NCBI RefSeq assembly: GCF_026340305.1
Contig: NZ_JAPEPI010000001.1
Span: 2,356,001-2,420,000 of the forward strand
From: Streptomyces sp. NBC_01381
GTDB lineage: Bacteria > Actinomycetota > Actinomycetes > Streptomycetales > Streptomycetaceae
Direction: 5' to 3'
DNA: 64,000 bases
Below are positions 60,557 to 64,000 of this stretch, piece after piece. The notes beneath the pieces were generated by a model, which saw only the letters and a list, made by a program, of their open reading frames with translations, was not told the DNA's origin and did no database searches. Within the stretch, counting starts at the first letter, position 1; each line of letters begins with the position of its first letter. A program made the translations under genes and the position numbers.

Positions 60557-60609
60557 GACCAGGACGGTCAATTCCGCAGGCAGAGACGATCGATGGAGCT
60601 TTGAGGATC

Positions 60610-63510
60610 ATGAGCGAGACGAATTCTGCTGCCGCCTCCGAGGTGGCCGCGCCGCACCGCTACACGGCCGTCCTGGCCGCCGAGATCGAGGCACGCTGGC
60701 AGGACTTCTGGGACGCCGACGGCACGTACGAGGCGCCGAACCCGAGCGGCGACATGGCGGCGGGCGACGCCGCGCAGGCCGCACTGGTCGCCAAGCCCAA
60801 GCAGTTCATCATGGACATGTTCCCGTACCCCTCCGGTGCGGGCCTGCACGTCGGTCACCCCCTGGGGTACATCGCCACGGACGTCTACGCGCGCTTCCAG
60901 CGCATGACGGGCCACAACGTCCTGCACACCCTGGGCTTCGACGCCTTCGGCCTGCCCGCCGAGCAGTACGCCGTGCAGACGGGCACCCACCCCCGGGTCT
61001 CCACCGAGGCCAACATCGAGAACATGAAGTCGCAGCTGCGCGGTCTGGGCCTGGGCCACGACAAGCGCCGCTCCTTCGCGACGATCGACCCGGACTACTA
61101 CAAGTGGACCCAGTGGATCTTCGTCCAGATCTTCAACTCCTGGTACGACGACGAGGCGAAGAAGGCCCGTCCGATCGCGGACCTGGTCGCGCAGTTCGAG
61201 ACCGGTGAGCGCGCCGTACCGAACTCCACGCGCGCGTGGCACGAGCTGAGCGCCAACGAGCGCGCCGACGTCCTGAGCGAGTACCGCCTGGCGTACGCCT
61301 CCGACGCCCCCGTCAACTGGTGCCCCGGCCTGGGCACGGTCCTGGCGAACGAGGAGGTCACCGCCGACGGCCGCTCCGAGCGCGGCAACTTCCCCGTCTT
61401 CAAGGCCAAGCTGCGCCAGTGGAACATGCGCATCACCGCGTACGCCGACAGGCTGCTGGACGACCTGGACGCCCTGGACTGGCCCGAGGCAATCAAGCTG
61501 CAGCAGCGCAACTGGATCGGCCGCTCCGAAGGCGCCCGCGTCGACTTCCCGGTCGGCTCCGGAGACGACGCGATCACCGTCTTCACGACCCGTCAGGACA
61601 CCCTGTTCGGCGCGACCTACATGGTCCTGGCGCCCGAGCACGAGCTGGTCGACAAGATGATCCCGGCCGCCTGGCCCGAGGGCACCCACGACGTGTGGAC
61701 CGGCGGGCACGCGACGCCGGCCGAGGCCGTCGCCAAGTACCGCGCGTTCGCCGCCGCCAAGTCCGACGTGGAGCGCCAGGCAGACGCCAAGGAGAAGACC
61801 GGCGTCTTCACCGGCGTCTACGCCACCAACCCGGTCAGCGGCGAGCAGGTCCCGGTCTTCATCGCCGACTACGTACTGATGGGCTACGGCACCGGCGCGA
61901 TCATGGCCGTCCCGGCGCACGACAGCCGAGACTTCGCCTTCGCCCGCGCCTTCGAGCTGCCCATGCGGTGCGTGGTCCAGCCCTCGGACGACCGTGGGAC
62001 CGACGCGTCGACGTGGGAGGACGCGTTCGGTTCGTACGAAGCGAAGCTGGTCAACTCCTCCGGAGAAGGCATCTCGCTGGACGGCCTGGGGGTCGTCGAG
62101 GCCAAGGCGCGCATCACGGAGTGGCTGGCCCGCAAGGGCATCGGCGAGGGCACCGTCAACTTCCGCCTGCGCGACTGGCTGTTCAGCCGCCAGCGTTACT
62201 GGGGCGAGCCCTTCCCGATCGTCTACGACGAGGACGGCATCGCCCACTCGCTGCCCGAGTCGATGCTGCCCCTGGAACTGCCGGAGGTCGACGACTACAG
62301 CCCGCGCACCTTCGAGCCGGACGACGCGGACACCTCTCCGGAGACGCCGCTGTCCCGCAACGAGGACTGGGTCAACGTCACCCTGGACCTGGGCGACGGG
62401 CCCAAGAAGTACCGCCGCGAGACCAACACCATGCCCAACTGGGCCGGTTCCTGCTGGTACGAACTGCGCTACCTGGACCCGAACAACGACCAGAAGCTGG
62501 TCGACCCGGCCATCGAGCAGTACTGGATGGGCCCGCGCGCGGGCCAGCCGACCGGCGGTGTCGACCTGTACGTGGGCGGCGCCGAGCACGCCGTGCTGCA
62601 CCTGCTGTACGCCCGTTTCTGGTCGAAGATGCTGTTCGACCTGGGGCACATCTCGTCCGCCGAGCCGTTCCACAAGCTGTTCAACCAGGGCATGATCCAG
62701 GCCTACGTGTACCGCGACAGCCGTGGCTTCCCGGTCCCGGCCACCGAGGTCGAGGAGCGCGACGGGCAGTACTTCTTCGAGGGCGAGCCGGTCAAGCGCG
62801 AGCTGGGCAAGATGGGCAAGTCCCTGAAGAACGCGGTCACTCCGGACGAGATCTGCGAGGAGTACGGCGCGGACACCCTGCGTCTGTACGAGATGGCGAT
62901 GGGCCCGCTGGACGTCTCGCGCCCGTGGGACACCCGCGCGGTGGTCGGCCAGTACCGCCTGCTGCAGCGTATGTGGCGCCTGATCGTCGACGAGTCGACC
63001 GGTGAGGTCACGGTCGCGGACGTCGCGGAGACCGAGATCGCCGAGGGCACCCTGCGCGCCCTGCACAAGGCGATCGACGGGGTGCGCCAGGACCTGGGCG
63101 GCATGCGGTTCAACACCGCCATCGCCAAGATCACCGAGCTGAACAACTACCTGACCAAGGAGGGCGGCGCGCTGCCGCGCTCGGTCGCCGAGCGCCTGGT
63201 GCTGCTGATCGCTCCGCTGGCCCCGCACGTGGGCGAGGAGCTGTGGCGCAGGCTGGGCCACAGCGACTCGGTGGTGCACCAGGACTTCCCCGTCGCCGAC
63301 CCGGCGTTCGTCGTGGACGAGACCGTGACCTGCGTCGTGCAGATCAAGGGCAAGGTCAAGGCGCGTCTGGAGGTCTCCCCGGCGATCTCGGACGATGAGC
63401 TGGAGAAGGTGGCCCTGGGCGACGAGCGGGTACTGGCGGCGCTGGACGGCGCCGGGATCCGCAAGGTCATCGTGCGGGCGCCGAAGCTGGTCAACATCGT
63501 CCCGGCGTAG
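60610..63510 (+). CDS. leuS: Leucyl-tRNA synthetase
   Basis: LeuS charges tRNA-Leu in the cytosol. The 966-residue class I enzyme has the HIGH motif as HVGH (80-83, in [16 protein letters not shown]), an editing domain with [20 protein letters not shown] and [18 protein letters not shown], and the KMSKS motif as KMGKS (734-738), a variant I recall in actinobacterial Leu[15 protein letters not shown] and the tRNA-binding helical domain follow. The ATG at 60610 is preceded by TTGAGGA. Expression is probably set by the leucine attenuator at 60444-60556. A terminator lies at 63593. Confidence 0.97.
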   Translation: MSETNSAAASEVAAPHRYTAVLAAEIEARWQDFWDADGTYEAPNPSGDMAAGDAAQAALVAKPKQFIMDMFPYPSGAGLHVGHPLGYIATDVYARFQRMTGHNVLHTLGFDAFGLPAEQYAVQTGTHPRVSTEANIENMKSQLRGLGLGHDKRRSFATIDPDYYKWTQWIFVQIFNSWYDDEAKKARPIADLVAQFETGERAVPNSTRAWHELSANERADVLSEYRLAYASDAPVNWCPGLGTVLANEEVTADGRSERGNFPVFKAKLRQWNMRITAYADRLLDDLDALDWPEAIKLQQRNWIGRSEGARVDFPVGSGDDAITVFTTRQDTLFGATYMVLAPEHELVDKMIPAAWPEGTHDVWTGGHATPAEAVAKYRAFAAAKSDVERQADAKEKTGVFTGVYATNPVSGEQVPVFIADYVLMGYGTGAIMAVPAHDSRDFAFARAFELPMRCVVQPSDDRGTDASTWEDAFGSYEAKLVNSSGEGISLDGLGVVEAKARITEWLARKGIGEGTVNFRLRDWLFSRQRYWGEPFPIVYDEDGIAHSLPESMLPLELPEVDDYSPRTFEPDDADTSPETPLSRNEDWVNVTLDLGDGPKKYRRETNTMPNWAGSCWYELRYLDPNNDQKLVDPAIEQYWMGPRAGQPTGGVDLYVGGAEHAVLHLLYARFWSKMLFDLGHISSAEPFHKLFNQGMIQAYVYRDSRGFPVPATEVEERDGQYFFEGEPVKRELGKMGKSLKNAVTPDEICEEYGADTLRLYEMAMGPLDVSRPWDTRAVVGQYRLLQRMWRLIVDESTGEVTVADVAETEIAEGTLRALHKAIDGVRQDLGGMRFNTAIAKITELNNYLTKEGGALPRSVAERLVLLIAPLAPHVGEELWRRLGHSDSVVHQDFPVADPAFVVDETVTCVVQIKGKVKARLEVSPAISDDELEKVALGDERVLAALDGAGIRKVIVRAPKLVNIVPA

Positions 63511-63592
63511 TCGTCCGGGCGTAGCCGACCCCTTCCGCCCCTGCGTCGCTCCTGCGCGAGGACGCGCGCGGGGCATGGGGGTAGTCCCCTAC

Positions 63593-63634
63593 GGGCAGGT
63601 TGGGGGTTCCGCTGGAACCCTCGGCCTGCCCTTT
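63593..63634 (+). terminator. leuS terminator
   Basis: GGGCAGG / CCTGCCC outside and GGGTTCC / GGAACCC inside (GCT loop) are separated by TTGG and TCGG internal-loop bases and followed by TTT. Confidence 0.82.
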
Positions 63635-63690
63635 GCGTTTACCGTTGAAGGGTCGGTGCGGAACCCGCCGCAGGACCTGAGAGGAGCGTC

Positions 63691-64000
63691 ATGGAAGCCG
63701 TGATCGCAGTCGTGGCGCTGCTCGTCGTCCTGTTCCTGGCCCTGGGTGCGTACGCGACGGTGAAGGTGGTCGGCGCGGCCAAGCGCGGCGTGGACCGCAC
63801 GATCTCCCAGGCACGCCGGACGGTGGAGGACACGACGCTCCGGGCGAAGAGCTTCGGACAGATCGGCCCCGCGGGCGAACTGGCCCAGCTGCGGCTCTCG
63901 TTGCGCACCTCGATGCGCGCCACGCAGGAGACGCTGCAGGCGGGCGTGGCCGAGGACGCCTCGCTGAAGGAGTCCCTGGGGCTCTTCGAGCGGCTGAGCG
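63691..64000 (+). CDS. Membrane-anchored coiled-coil protein, 3' part missing
   Basis: The visible 103 residues begin with one helix (VIAVVALLVVLFLALGAYAT), followed by a charged, heptad-like region (VDRTISQARRTVEDTTLRAK, LAQLRLSLRTSMRATQETLQ) that predicts a cytoplasmic coiled coil. It runs off the right edge. GAGAGGAG upstream supports the ATG. No family is recognised. Confidence 0.8.
   Translation, partial: MEAVIAVVALLVVLFLALGAYATVKVVGAAKRGVDRTISQARRTVEDTTLRAKSFGQIGPAGELAQLRLSLRTSMRATQETLQAGVAEDASLKESLGLFERLS

Overview
The window looks like core chromosome of a Streptomyces species or a very close actinomycete. GC is very high, GTG starts are frequent, and the gene order is the one I know from the S. 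coelicolor SCO2620-SCO2570 region: tig, clpP1, clpP2, clpX, valS, folC, ndk, mreBCD, pbp2, rodA, rne, rplU, rpmA, obg, proB, proA, nadD, rsfS, leuS. The species assignment is inference from synteny and recognised protein sequences; no search was run.

Layout. Bases 1-2280 hold the 5' part of a membrane acyltransferase (minus strand), a small membrane protein, tRNA-Gly(TCC) and tRNA-Pro(TGG). Bases 2452-7064 are the proteostasis block (trigger factor, two ClpP subunits, ClpX), with a ClgR-type operator before clpP1 and a nested palindrome before clpX. Bases 7145-10091 carry three tandem paralogous membrane-anchored proteins on the minus strand. valS follows. An accessory-looking block (12941-16185) then separates valS from folC; it holds a membrane protein, an orphan histidine kinase, a 44-bp tandem repeat array and an MreB paralogue.

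Bases 16329-25309 contain folC, a DUF4233 membrane protein and ndk, followed by the cell-shape and spore-wall set mreB, mreC, mreD, PBP2 and RodA. Bases 25359-31608 contain a CYTH/CHAD protein, a B12-type radical SAM protein and its DUF2344 partner; between those last two sit a GNAT acetyltransferase and a striking modular-repeat membrane protein. RNase E/G, a secreted phospholipase D-like protein, ribosomal proteins L21 and L27 and the GTPase Obg run to 39643.

Bases 39770-51334 mix proline synthesis (proB, proA) with envelope genes: a TagF-like polymerase fused to a membrane domain, two membrane proteins resembling SCO2584/SCO2583, an M48 protease and an LCP-like protein with a degenerate active-site motif. 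nadD, rsfS and a histidine phosphatase follow the order typical of actinomycetes. Two identical tRNA-Ala(GGC) genes flank a regulator/MFS exporter pair, two zinc-finger miniproteins and a GT87 glycosyltransferase. A cytochrome b / NuoF-ferredoxin redox pair, leuS behind a leucine attenuator, and the start of a membrane-anchored coiled-coil protein end the window.

The themes that link the genes are cell-wall and spore-envelope construction (mre cluster, PBP2, RodA, TagF-like, SCO2583/2584-like, LCP-like), protein quality control, and translation. At least eight starts sit 6-8 bases after a TAnnnT -10 hexamer, which suggests leaderless mRNAs. I see no CRISPR array, insertion sequence or phage. 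The most interesting items are the uncharacterised redox pair, the modular-repeat membrane protein, the leuS attenuator and the degenerate LCP protein.
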